The notes below the pieces were generated by a model. The model had not been told where the DNA came from and made no database searches. It worked only from the letters and a program-made list of their open reading frames with translations. Source: Escallonia rubra (lineage: Eukaryota > Streptophyta > Magnoliopsida > Escalloniales > Escalloniaceae). From it: DNA of 64,000 bases. Within the stretch, counting starts at the first letter, position 1. The number at the start of each line of letters is the position of its first letter. Below, piece by piece: positions 49,301-61,300 of the stretch. The stretch is from the NCBI GenBank assembly GCA_033065855.1, contig JAVXUO010000818.1:1-64000 (forward strand). The letters run 5' to 3'. A program made the position numbers and the translations under genes.

Positions 49301-52300
49301 GACGGTTGAGCGACGATGGCTGGAGGATGACAGCGGAGCGGCAACAGCAGCGGCAATAGATTGTATGATGGCGATGTGGGCCTACGATGGCTGGTGGGTA
49401 CAACCCATGGAAGGATTTGCAATGGAGGCTCATGGCGGCGGCTTAAGGAGGAGCTTGTGAGGAAGCTCGTCGCTGCGTCAGCAAGACAACGTATGTCTGG
49501 TGGTGCACGGTGGCAAAGAGGATGGTGGGTCCCGATGCTGCCTGCTCTGTGGGAAGGGCACCACGGGATGCGGTTGCGGTCTTGTGGCGATGACGGTTCG
49601 GTTGAGAGGAGAAGAGAAGCGCATTGTTGGCGTGGTTTTTCTTTTCCCTTTCCGAAAGGGTGGGTGTGATGGGTATATGGTTTTCTACAATAATGGGTGA
49701 ATTGTTGAATTATGTATTGCTAGTTAGCAGAAAAGAAATTGGGGTGGATCCGGGTTTGCTCTAATACTATTTGTTGTGAAATTAGTAGGACATAAACAAG
49801 AGGAGGGAGAAACGGAATAATATAAGGGTAGAAAATTGAATGTTATATTCTCAACTCATAATAAGATGATCTCTCTGTTACAAGAGGTGGTCCTTTTTAT
49901 GGGACAAGTTTAGTAAAAATAGAAATGATTAATCAACTCCTAATTAATCCAATTAGACCGTAATTGATTTGATTGAATTTTACATTTATTTAAATATTGA
50001 AATGTGAAATCTTTAATTTTTTTTCTCTTGCTTAAAATAAACTTAAATAAAATAAAATTCCTAGTTTATGTCTTGGATATTTGAAAATTAGTTTGCCAAG
50101 TCTTCTGATTGCCAGGTTGTGTTTCCATCACCTTGGTCGTGGGATATAAACGGTGAGCACCAAAAGCGAGCCAATACTTACTTTCGGAAAGTGTGGGACG
50201 AAAACTTTGAATTCTCCTGTTAAACCAGAAACAAAGTCTGTCAACACCTTGATGCCATGACGACTTATCAAGGCTAGTAAGGAAACTAATCTAGTGTGTG
50301 GTCTTGTCCCACAGATCTTGACATAGCAGCAGTAAATCCTAGAAGAAAAAACAACGATAGTACAGAAACTACTGCATGACTTTAGGGATGTTATTCTATA
50401 GGAACTTCCACATGGATTACCACATTTGAGGTACATTCATTAGAAGATCAATCTTATTCCTAGAGCATCATTGCCAAACTTACCTCACTATTGAACAAGT
50501 GCAGCTGAACATGCCGAGCTAAAAAGACAAGTGGAGGAGTTACTAGATAAGGGTTTGATCACGAGCATCGGCCTATTCGCTGTCCCGGCTTTCTAATCCC
50601 ATAAGGATGATTCATGCCCGATGTGCATTGACAGCCGTGCCATAAACAACATAATTGTCAAGTATCGTTTTTCCTATACCATGACCGGATGACACATTGG
50701 ACTTTCTCATGGTTCTTCAATATCTTCCTAGATTGACCTTCGTAGCGGCTATCATCAAATTTTGATCAGGCCTGGGGACGTCTGGAAGCGGCGTTTAAGA
50801 TGAAAATGGCCTATATAAATGGATGGTTCTGCCGTGTGGATTGTCAAACACTCCTAGCAATTCATGCAAATGTTTACTTAGATTTTACATCCATTTATTT
50901 GTCACTTTATTGTTGTCTATTTCGGTGATAGCAAAGACACTATCGAGCACATGGGACATCTTCCTTGGTTAATGCGAGTACTACACCAAGAGAAGTTCTA
51001 TGTCAATTTGAAGGACTGTGACTTCTTGTCAAGATCATGTTCCGTTCTTGGGTTGTATAATTTCAGCCGAAGGAGTTGAAATTGATCCAGGGAAAGTTAA
51101 GGCAATTGTCGGATGTTCTATTCCAACCTCTACAGCTGAAGCCCATACTTTTCATGGACTAGTCACCTTCTATCGCTCCGATCACTGAATATTTAAAGGG
51201 TTACAAGTTTACTTGGGATAAATTAGCTGAACAAATCTTTCACCATATGAAACAATCTATGACGGAAGCCCCTGGGCTTGCTCTACTAGATTTTAATCAA
51301 CTTTCTGAAGTGGAATGTGATACCTCACACGCTGGCATTGGCGTTGCTCTTAGCCAGCGTGGTAGACTTACTGCTTTTTGAGGCAAGAAAGTATACAACT
51401 TACTATGTAGACTTTTATGTTGTATTGGATGCACTCAGGCGTTGGAGATTTTATTTGATTTATAAGGAGTTTGTGCTTTACTTTGACCATGAAGCTCTTC
51501 GTTACCTCAATTCTCATAAGAATTTGAATACTAGGCATGCAAAATGGAGTTCTTTCTTATAGGAATACACGTTCGTGCTTAAACATAAAGCAGGAACACT
51601 GTCTGATACGCTTAGTCGTAGGGGAGAAATTTTGAGTACTTTAGGGGCTGAAGTTGCTGGATTTGATCGGATAACATCTTTGCACCGTGATGATGCAGAT
51701 TTACTAAGAAAAGTTTAAAGAATTTGCTGAATCATCGCCCGGTACCAGTAGTGAGTTTATGATGCAAAATGGATTTTTACTCCATGGCAGTCGTCTTTGT
51801 CAAGCCCCGAAACGAACCTGACAGACTAAGCACATCATTAGCGAGTCAACCTCAAAAGTAAGGAGAGCATTATTATTATTCTTCAATATATGCGGAAGCA
51901 ATAAATCCAAATGTCTCACAGAAAGTACACTTCTTAACCCATAGGATTTCATACTTAAACAACAAATCCAAGCACTTCTCTCTAGACAAACCTATACAAA
52001 TCTAACGCGATTGATAAGTGCCACTAATATCCAAATCATGCTCCACCCGCAAAAACCTGTCAACTGCTTAAAGGTGTGGACAGGGAAAAAGAGTGAGTTT
52101 TAGTAACTGAACATGATTTCTTATCTATTCATACAAAGCATATAATCATATCATGAACGACTCCATATAATAAGTGTGTAACACATGGCATACGTCATAA
52201 GTTAAACTTATAAGATTAACTTGTCTAAATGTATAGTGTATCTTGAACATAGCGCAAGTAAACATGTACATCACAGGTTGATCAACCATTCATCCTCAAC

Positions 52301-55300
52301 TGTCCCATACTAGCTGGCCATGAATGTTTGACCTAAGCAATCAATATCACAATCATAATCAAGTACTGGGTAGAGTCCTAAATTCAATGTGCACTTATTC
52401 GTGACGTGATCATATGGTGAGCTAGATAAGTGATGTCATATATCATACTGAACGATCTCGATATAGGATATACCAGGCACAACTATCCTTTCCCCAACCA
52501 TTGATAGCCACATATCGCATACTCGTTCACCTACCATCCTTCCTTCTGTGAGGTGTTAGACCAATCATTAAAGTTTGAGATGATCAACCCCAACCTATAA
52601 TTGATTAAAGCCTAAACCTAAAAAAGCACAACCAACACAAACCCCAGAGGGGTGTCAGTACACGTCACATGCAACGCATACTCCTGGGAGGTCGACCTGC
52701 CTAGTAAAATAAATATGTACCCCGTTAGTATATAACCCGATTTGCTGGCCTTCATCCCCCAACGCTACTTCTAGGCACTCGCTTGTATGAATGCATATGG
52801 ATGCACAAGTATCAAATCATTATCACATTATCCCAAATAAGCATATTCCACGACAAAACACATTTAACTAGTGCAAATCCTTCATAGATAGCATTTGATC
52901 CAATTAAACATACTTTTCAAATATGCAAATAAGCACATGAGATATACTAAACATATTTTAAATGAATTCATACAATTAGCATGCAAGCCATAATTAAACA
53001 AGTGAATTCATACAATTACTTACGTAATTAAAATCCGAAAATAGAATCACAATTGATAGGTTAAACATATTTGATCAATGTATAGATGCAATTGGTCGTA
53101 TAAATAATTACTCTAAACACATGATTACACTTGATACATATAATTGTCCATTAATCACGCTAAGCATACATCATAAGTTATCACTAACTACTATATGCTA
53201 ATGTCATATTATTCGTACTTAACAAGTAACATACAAGTATATAGTAATTTCAAGTAATATAACAACATAAGTATGTGCACAATCAATTAGAGGTATATAT
53301 CCCGCACCTGAACTTGTCAAATGACACGATTCGAATAATAGACATACAACTGCAGTAATAGCGACAAAACCTTTACAACTCTTTCTTCTCTTATTTTCTC
53401 CTTCTTTTCTCGATTTTCGTTTTCTGCATTTCTCCCTTCTTCCTTTCATACGTAAGTCAGTGTAGGTTTGTTTGTGTTACCGGATGAGTATATGGTGAGA
53501 GTCATCCATTGTTTTAGGCTTAGCGCAGGTGATTAAGAGTAAAGGTTATAACTGGGCACTTGTAAAATTGCTAAATAGAATGGGTCTTGATTGGGTAATA
53601 GAATGAGTTGTAAAAGCATATCACTACATAGGATGAAAATAGAAAGACAAGATTTGGCACCTATAGCCACTTGGCGGAACCTCGTTAATTACGCCTATTT
53701 TTCGGCACTTATCTTTAAGAGCTCGTAGCCTCTTCGTCCGATGTCCAATTGAGCCGATTCAAATTGCTTTGGACTCGTTTCGGCGAGCTCTCTAATTTTG
53801 ACTATACTCGAGGTAATATTTGTGACATACAAAAATTTACCATTCTATCTACCCTTGGTTACGATTAATACCTTTTTTAGTGTGCTAAATCTCGAAAATC
53901 ATAAAACACGCTTTATTTTATGTAGACAACTAATGTAACACACGTTTAATATTTCAATCAAATTCAAACGTGTTTTAAATTAATAAAATGGTTAGTAGCT
54001 AATTAGGTTTGGGGCCACCCCACCTTAAAGAAATTTGGTCTCCAAATTTAGTACATGCTAGAATTTTTAAAAGTATTAGATTAGGAAGATATTACTTCAT
54101 ACATGCTATATTCATAATTTTTTTTTCCAAAATTATTACTAAAGAGAGCAAATATGATAGCAGAGATACAAAGCAAATTAAAGTAATTGCCGATGATATG
54201 TAAACAAGATTAGAAAATTTGAAATTAAACAAAGTATGCAAGAAAACACGAGAAACATGCATAAGTTTACACAAAATAAAACAAACGTCATATTATTAAC
54301 TACTCCCTCCGTCCCACATACCTTTTTGAGCCGTCCCACAAAAATTGCTCACTTTAAGAAGAGTCTGGAGGTACTTTTACATATTTACCCTTTTTACACT
54401 TTTTTATTGAATTTCTCTCTCCACATTTAACTCTCCAGCAACTCATTTTCTCTCTCCTGACCCACTTTTTTACACCTTTTTATTCATTTATCTCTCTATA
54501 TTTAACACTCTACTAATCCATTTTCTTTCTTCTGGCCCACTTTCTTTCCCTCTCTCTCTCTCTCTTAAGGGTACATTGAGAAACACACAATATATCACTT
54601 AAATCCTTAATTTGCGGCAAAAAAAAGTTGATCAAATTATGTGGGATAGATGGAGGATAAGGTTACACAAGCCTCAAATAAGAAAGATACTATATAGTCA
54701 AAATACACACACAGAAGAATTTCAAGTAACTAGTAACTAGAAACAAAAAGAAATGAACTGCTATAGAAACGCACTTCGTACTTGTAGCTATAAATCGGCA
54801 TAAGTCCCAAGTAGGCAAAAACACAATAATTAATCGACTTACGCAAAAAAAAAAAAAAAAGTAAGGAGAAATATCAAATTACCAAAGATGTTCATTGAAT
54901 GGTAAAAAACATGGGATTTAATTTTATGAAGCACATGAAATGTGTTAGCTACACGATAAAGCAATAAACACACAAAATAATCAGGTCATAAGTTTTTAAG
55001 GAAATCTAAGATTGCAAATATACGATGTCCAATCAGCTAGTGTAGAAAAAATTCTAGATCAAAATTACTAATCTGATACTTTTAAGAATTCTGAGTAAGA
55101 AAAATATATGTATAAAACTTGACAAATATTTTTAATTAAACAATAAGCCTTACAACTAAGAAAAATACGCATTAGCATAAAAGTTTCAAATTAGCAAAAA
55201 TCATCTTCAATAAGGAAATATGAAACAGTTTAAACCTCTAATATGTAATCACATAAATCATGCATAAACTAAATCACATTTAAACACAATACATGTGAGT

Positions 55301-58300
55301 ATAGACTTTGATAAACAATTCCAAATTTGAAAATAAGTTCAAAAATCAATATGAGGAACATACTTATAGAAGAAGGCTAAAAATGGGCAAAATTATATCT
55401 AATATCTGGAAATAATTAATTTAGGAAATAAAGCCTCAGATCGAGAAAACATAACATTCATTGAAGTAAACGTATAAAAGAAATCCAAGTGGCTTGTCCT
55501 TTTTTTAATTTTCAAAATTAGACAATATGATTTGTCCCATGAGTTTAATTTAAATTCATATTATGCAATAACTCAACCTTATAATTCAGATCAAAAGTAA
55601 ATACAAGAAATAATAGAAATGCACATTTAACAAAGGAAAATCTTAAGTTCCTTGAGATTTAGTTTACAAAAAGAAGTATGTGTTGAGTATCAATAAGACA
55701 AGGATTAGGACAAGCGAAACTATGCAAACCCTAATATTAGGAAAAAAAATACAAATTTATGACGTATTGTCTATATCATAATCATTTGAGGATAGACTAC
55801 AAAATCAACTTTGATAATTAGATTAAGTATGAATAACAATTATAGCATGTTTGTATTTTTGAATATGTTAAGCAAACACTAATCACAAAGAAATTGTGAT
55901 GATTATACAGTATAACATCTGACATTAATCACAACAAAACAATTATCTCAATCCACACATTGAGGAATAAATAATAAAAATCTAACCTAGACAACCAAAA
56001 CGTGAAAATCTCTAAAGAGATCATACCTATTGCCTCTTGATTCACAATCCGAGTACACGACATTCTAAGAAAGTGACGAATAAAGTCAACCCATTGGTCC
56101 TTAATACGGTTCATAACTTTCCCATGACCAGTGGGTTAGGTACGATAAGTTTCAATCAGAAAGCGAATAAGATGACTCAATAGGAATGACAACTTCTAGA
56201 TGTCTCAGAGTAAGTCACCATCTAAGAAGCACTGATTCCAGTAAAAGTAGGGATGCGATACGCGTGCGGATACGCTGATACAACATTTTGTCAACAAATA
56301 AGATATGGGTGCGGCAGGGATATGAAAAAAATTTATTCACATATATTATTTGTGCGTAGCAAAAATAGTGATATATTAGACAAACAATAAGATATTTTGT
56401 TAATTTGTTGGGCTGCTTTAGAAATATTGAAAGTGCATAGCCAATTATCTTAAAGTTTGTACGAGTTCTGTTATTTCTTGATAGTAGTGGGGCTATTTTA
56501 AAAGATTGTCAATAAAGCTGGGACCTAAACATAATAAACAGAAAGTTTGATACAAACTTAGCTTATAAACAGCCGTCACCTAAACAGCTTATAAGTTTGA
56601 TACAAACTTAGCTTATAAACTTAGCTTAATCACATCGACAGAGATCTGGATGGAGAGGTCATCGCCGCTGTTGTCGAACACCGCAAGTCGCCTCTCCTTT
56701 TGGACTTCGCCGGTCACCATACTGTTGAAAGACCGTCGCCACTACGTACAGAGGTTGTTTTTGCTTTTCTCCTCCTCCTCCTTCAATCCTCTCTGCCAAA
56801 AAACCATAGGTGCGTGTCCCTGCCGTATCCCTGTGTGTCCAAGCCGCACCCAAGATCCAAAAAATTAATTGAAATTTAAAATAATTTTTGGCACGCACCT
56901 AATGCGCATTCGGTGCTGGTGCTTCACCCAAACTTCCGCACCCATGCTTCAAAGGCTACCATTCAATTAAGTCGCAGTTGAATTCAACATAGAAAGTAAT
57001 GATCGAGATGACAAGGTAGGATTTTGCACTTGTTATAATACTATCAAACAAAACTTTCACTCTTAAGACTAATAACTTCAAAAGCACTATTCTCACTCAT
57101 AAATTAATTAACGACCTTAAACTATTACTCACACTTTACTAACCTTCAAAAACTATTAAGGTTTCTCAATTCACTCGTACTTAATCAAAGTAGGTTTGAT
57201 AACTCCAAATTGAAGGATCCTATCTTGGCCATGCTTACTTATAGCTCTTATTATGTTTACATGTCACGCCCTGAAACAGACCTGATTGACTAACACATCA
57301 TTAGCGAGTCAACCTCAAAAACCAGTAGAGTATTACTACTGTTCTTCAAAATATGCGAAAGCGATAAATCCAAACGTTTCACCCAAAATACACTTCTTAA
57401 CCAGTAGGATTTCATACTTATACAACATAGCCAAGCACTTCTCTCTAGACAAACTTATACAAATCAAAGGCGATTGATAAGTGCCACTAATATCCAAATC
57501 ATGCTCCACAGGAAAAGATCTATCAACTGCCCACACCGACTGGTCTGGACAGGGGAAAAAAGTGAGTATCACCAATTGAGCAGGATTTCAATATGTCTAT
57601 TAATACAAAGCATACAATCACATCATGAAAGAGTGCTAATAATAAGTCTGTAACACATGGCATATGTCATAAGTTAAAAATAAAATGACAAGACTAACTT
57701 GTCTTAATGTATAGCATGTCTTGAACACAGTGCAACTAAACATGTTGAGACATCACAAGTTGATCAACCATTCATCCTCAAGTGTTCCATACTAGCTGAC
57801 CATGAATGTTAGATCTAAGCAATCAATATCATAATCTTAACCAAGTATAGGGTAGAGTCATAAGTTCAGTAGCACTATGCGTGACATGTGATCATTTGGT
57901 GAGCGAGACAAGTGATATCATATATCATACTGAACGATGCCGCCGATATGGGATATACCAAGCATGGCTATCCTTTCCCCAACCATCAATAGCCACATAT
58001 CGCATACTCGCTCACCTACCATCCTTCCCTCTGTGAGGTGTTAGACCAATCATTTAAAGTCTGAGACGATAAAACGCAGGCCGTAACTAGTTAAAGCCTA
58101 AGTCTCAAAAAGCACACCAACACAAACCCCAAAGGGTCTCAGTACGCGCCACATGCAACATCTATCCTTCGTAGGTCGACCTGCTGAATAAACTCATGTA
58201 CCCCGTTACCATATAACCCGATTTGCTGGCCTTCATCCCCCGGCGCTACTTTTGGGCACCCACACTTTGAATGCATATGGATGAACAAGTCTCATATGAA

Positions 58301-61300
58301 TATTACATAGTCACTAATAAGCATATTCCACGATAAAACATATCTAACTAGTGCAAACTGCTCATGTAAGCATACTATTACTATTGGTCGTGTACCTTCG
58401 AGATTGCCTGTGGCAGAGTACCAACCCATGCATTGGAGTTGGTTCCTTTATCAACTATGATGTTGATGCTTTCATTGAGGGTGTGCGCTAATTACATGAA
58501 GAGGTAAGGCAAAAAATCGAGGTTAACACAGGATATTAGGAGCAAAGGGCTGGCTTGAAGTGTAGATCGAAAGAATATCATGTGCGCAATCAGATTATGG
58601 TTTATTTGCTAAAAGGAAGATTTCTATGTGGTACTTAACAGAAGCTGCGGGGTAAGAAATTTGGTCCTTGTAAGATCCTCCAAAGACTGGACGAAATGCA
58701 TTTGTGCTGGAATTATCTCTACGCTATAATATCCGTCCAATATTAATTGTATCTGATATCTATGACTATCCGTAGCATGAAGAACTGACAATTGATGGCT
58801 ATCTCATCTCATGCTATAAGTATCCCTACTTGGCCAGCATATCAGGTTGAAGACGTTCTAGAACCAGAGGCTCACTGTAAGGCATGGTGTAAAGGGTGCT
58901 AGTCAAGTGGAAAGGAAAACCAACAACACAGAACACGTGGATTCTTCTCAAAGATTTGCAGCAGTTGAATCCAGGTCTTCGTTGTTGATATTTGCAGTCG
59001 AACTAGTTGGAGATGAGTTCTTCTCAGCCTGGGGAATTGATGCAGCACAGGTGCAGATTCCTTTGAAGGTGTACAAGCGGAGGGGTAAAAGAGGTGTATT
59101 GGATTCAGAACGTGTCTAGCCGTTGGTTTATTTTAAATGTTGAATGGTTTGGATGGCTGTTTTTTGGTTTATTCCCAGTAGGAGGTTGTCTTGGGGTTAT
59201 TTTGCATTAGTAAGCAGGGAATTTTTTTGAACTTATGTCATAGTTTTCCTGAGGGTTTACAAGGGTGATAGATTAGGGTTTTGAGTCAATTTTTTCATAA
59301 TATTAAGAAACTTCTTAGAGAAGAGCAGTCTAGGGCTTCCTCTTGAGCTATTGCTCTTGCTGCTTGAGTTTTGGGTGATTTTATCAACTTTGTCTGTTCT
59401 CTATTTCTTCCTTTACTGTTTCCTTCTCTTTCCACATCCGGCTGCACCAGTTATGGTGTCTCCACTCCTGATTGGTCTAAAGGGCAAAACTAAATTTTTT
59501 ATAAATTGATTTTTTTTTTCTTTTCCTGTCTTCTCCAATCGCTTCGGAGTTTACTTTCTTTAGGTGTAACTCCTACTTAATATACGATGACATGTAGTTT
59601 ACGGATTAGAGTAGATGCCACAGTATGCCCCAACAGTGAGAGTACCTCTGTAGCATCTATGATTTAAGTTCGTACAGATGGTTTTTGAGCTGATGAAATA
59701 AATCCAAGTTCCTAACCTCATCCTCCTTACTACATGCGATTCTGGTTCTTTCCCATTGTGCTACTGTGCCTGTCTGTTTAATAACTTTGGCTTTATATAG
59801 ATGTCAAGATTACCAAATTTGGAGATGTTGTTGAGGCCAGAACTGTCCAGTGCTCATCTTCACAGTGTTTAATCTACCCAAAGGAGTTGCTTTCTTCTAA
59901 AGGTATCATCTTACATTTGTCACTGAGTAGACAAGGTAGTTTTTGGATGCAAGAATTGTTTCACTTCCTTTATAAGGCACCTAAGTAAATTGACTCCCTC
60001 AAATCAAGTAATAATATGTGTAAAGCATAATAGCTAGACATAAAAGTTTTAGATCATTGAATCCCATTGTTCGTCTGCAATCTTCCAATTTGCTTTTTGC
60101 TTTTCAACAAGTCATCTACTGAAACTGAGGTTATCTCTTCATCGTAATAAGTGTCGTCGTTGTTTTTAGTTGCAAGAATTACTTTTGTTTTGGATTGTCA
60201 GTTGTCAGTTTACTATAATAGGTGCATTACTAACTGCATGAGTAATTTACTGTTCATTTTTGCTGTAGTATCAATTTATAGAGTATAAGAAGTTGAAATC
60301 AAGTTTATATATGTAGATGCAGACAACTTGATAGAGGAATGTCGAGTTGGGATAGCGACAAAGGAAAAGCTTAGAAAGCTTGTTGAGTGGGTGCAGCGAG
60401 CTGGACCCACCCTTCAAAATGTTGAATTGGACAGCTATCAAGTACTCTCTCTAGCTTCTTAGTTTCTTTACGGTATTATTCATTTTTGTGCATTGAAGCG
60501 GTTAATTGATCTTTGGAGAATTCTAACCCCATGTCTGCATAAACAGGCTTTTGGAAGAAGATATAAAAGGCTCAACATCCCATCCTTTTTTTAGCAGTGC
60601 TTGAGTATTTTCAACAGCCATATTGTAATACAAGGATAGGGTTCTAATATGTTTACTATGCTATTTCATGGTTTCACCATAGGGGATGTCTTGGGACATA
60701 GAAAACCGAAAGGTTGTAGAATTGATTTTCGGTACTGTTATTATATTGAGCAAAGATATCGACAGCTTTTTTTGTTGACATGTTTGATGGTGGTGTCACT
60801 CGGAATTTTATTGTCATCTGATCTGTGAAGAAGCAGCTTGTCCTAAATGTAATATTGCCTTTGCTGGCAGTTTTAGGTGTTGCTCATTGATTATAGTGGC
60901 AAGTAGCATCTAAAATTAGCCACTTATTCAGTTCATGCCTGCTCATTAACCTAGTTTGCATTATTATGCACGTACATTTATTTTGACAGCTGCATCTTAT
61001 GTTGCTTGCATAGCAGAAGAGGAAGCTGTCGATTAACTGGAAAGTGCATGAAGCAACACAGTCTCAGGACTGCTTTTCTCTTTCAGAAGTATTGCTTATA
61101 CATTATTCCTGTAAGGCAACCTTCTTTGCCTCTGTTGGTGAAATCTTTCTGCCGATTACTTGGAAGGCTCTTCACGAATCTGAAGAGGAAAGAATGTTTA
61201 TCAGGAGGAGACTTGACATTAAAGGAGATAATGATTTAGCTGAAGATATCATATGCAATGGTTGCCAGCTATGTGGTGCACCTTTGAATTCAGGGTTCCG

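Larger units (their letters stand above)
44302..50130 (-). mobile_element. Ty3/Gypsy element with both LTRs, old, broken, in intron 2
   Basis: LTRs are 44302-44611 and 49772-50130. The target duplication CCTTG is perfect (44297-44301, 50131-50135). Next to the 5' LTR a degenerate Met-tRNA PBS (TAGTATTAGAGC on minus) is visible. On minus, gag lies at about 48,022-48,234. RT follows at 46,500-47,050 (RMCAYSRAINKITIKYKFPS, VLVYFDDNLIFS), RNase H at about 46,140-46,330 (GHPIAYFSEKLDGARQRYST) and the integrase zinc domain and tail at 44,814-45,740. The LTRs differ at roughly a fifth of positions by eye, so it is several million years old. Confidence 0.88.
43780..59120 (+). mobile_element. Chromovirus-type Gypsy element, broken, hosting later insertions
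   Basis: In + order there is a CCHC knuckle (CFTCGDPDHLSYHCP, near 43,815), a protease-to-RT part split by the 44302-50130 element, and RT/RNase H motifs (HAELKRQVEELLDKGLI, CIDSRAINNI, DHEALRYLNS) at 50,140-51,720. Then come LTR-like insertions (51,798 onward) and, from about 58,380, an integrase tail with MVYLLKGRF and a chromodomain-like VKWKGKPTTQNTWIL near 58,900. A chromodomain behind integrase marks chromoviruses. LTRs were not identified. Very many breaks, hence old. Confidence 0.65.

Noticed and set aside
49242-49700. Overlapping 66-102 residue frames on both strands
   Set aside because: GC-rich stretch in the leader of a broken Gypsy; several frames are open at once and none has a motif.
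51798-58375. One full LTR retrotransposon bounded by the two TGTC-type repeats
   Set aside because: No matching target duplications, no PBS or coding region between, and the right copy is truncated. Two separate LTR-like copies are the safer call.
61006-61239. Alternative 77-residue frame over exon 5
   Set aside because: Shadow of exon 5 in another frame; only the frame used in the gene model keeps phase with both neighbours.
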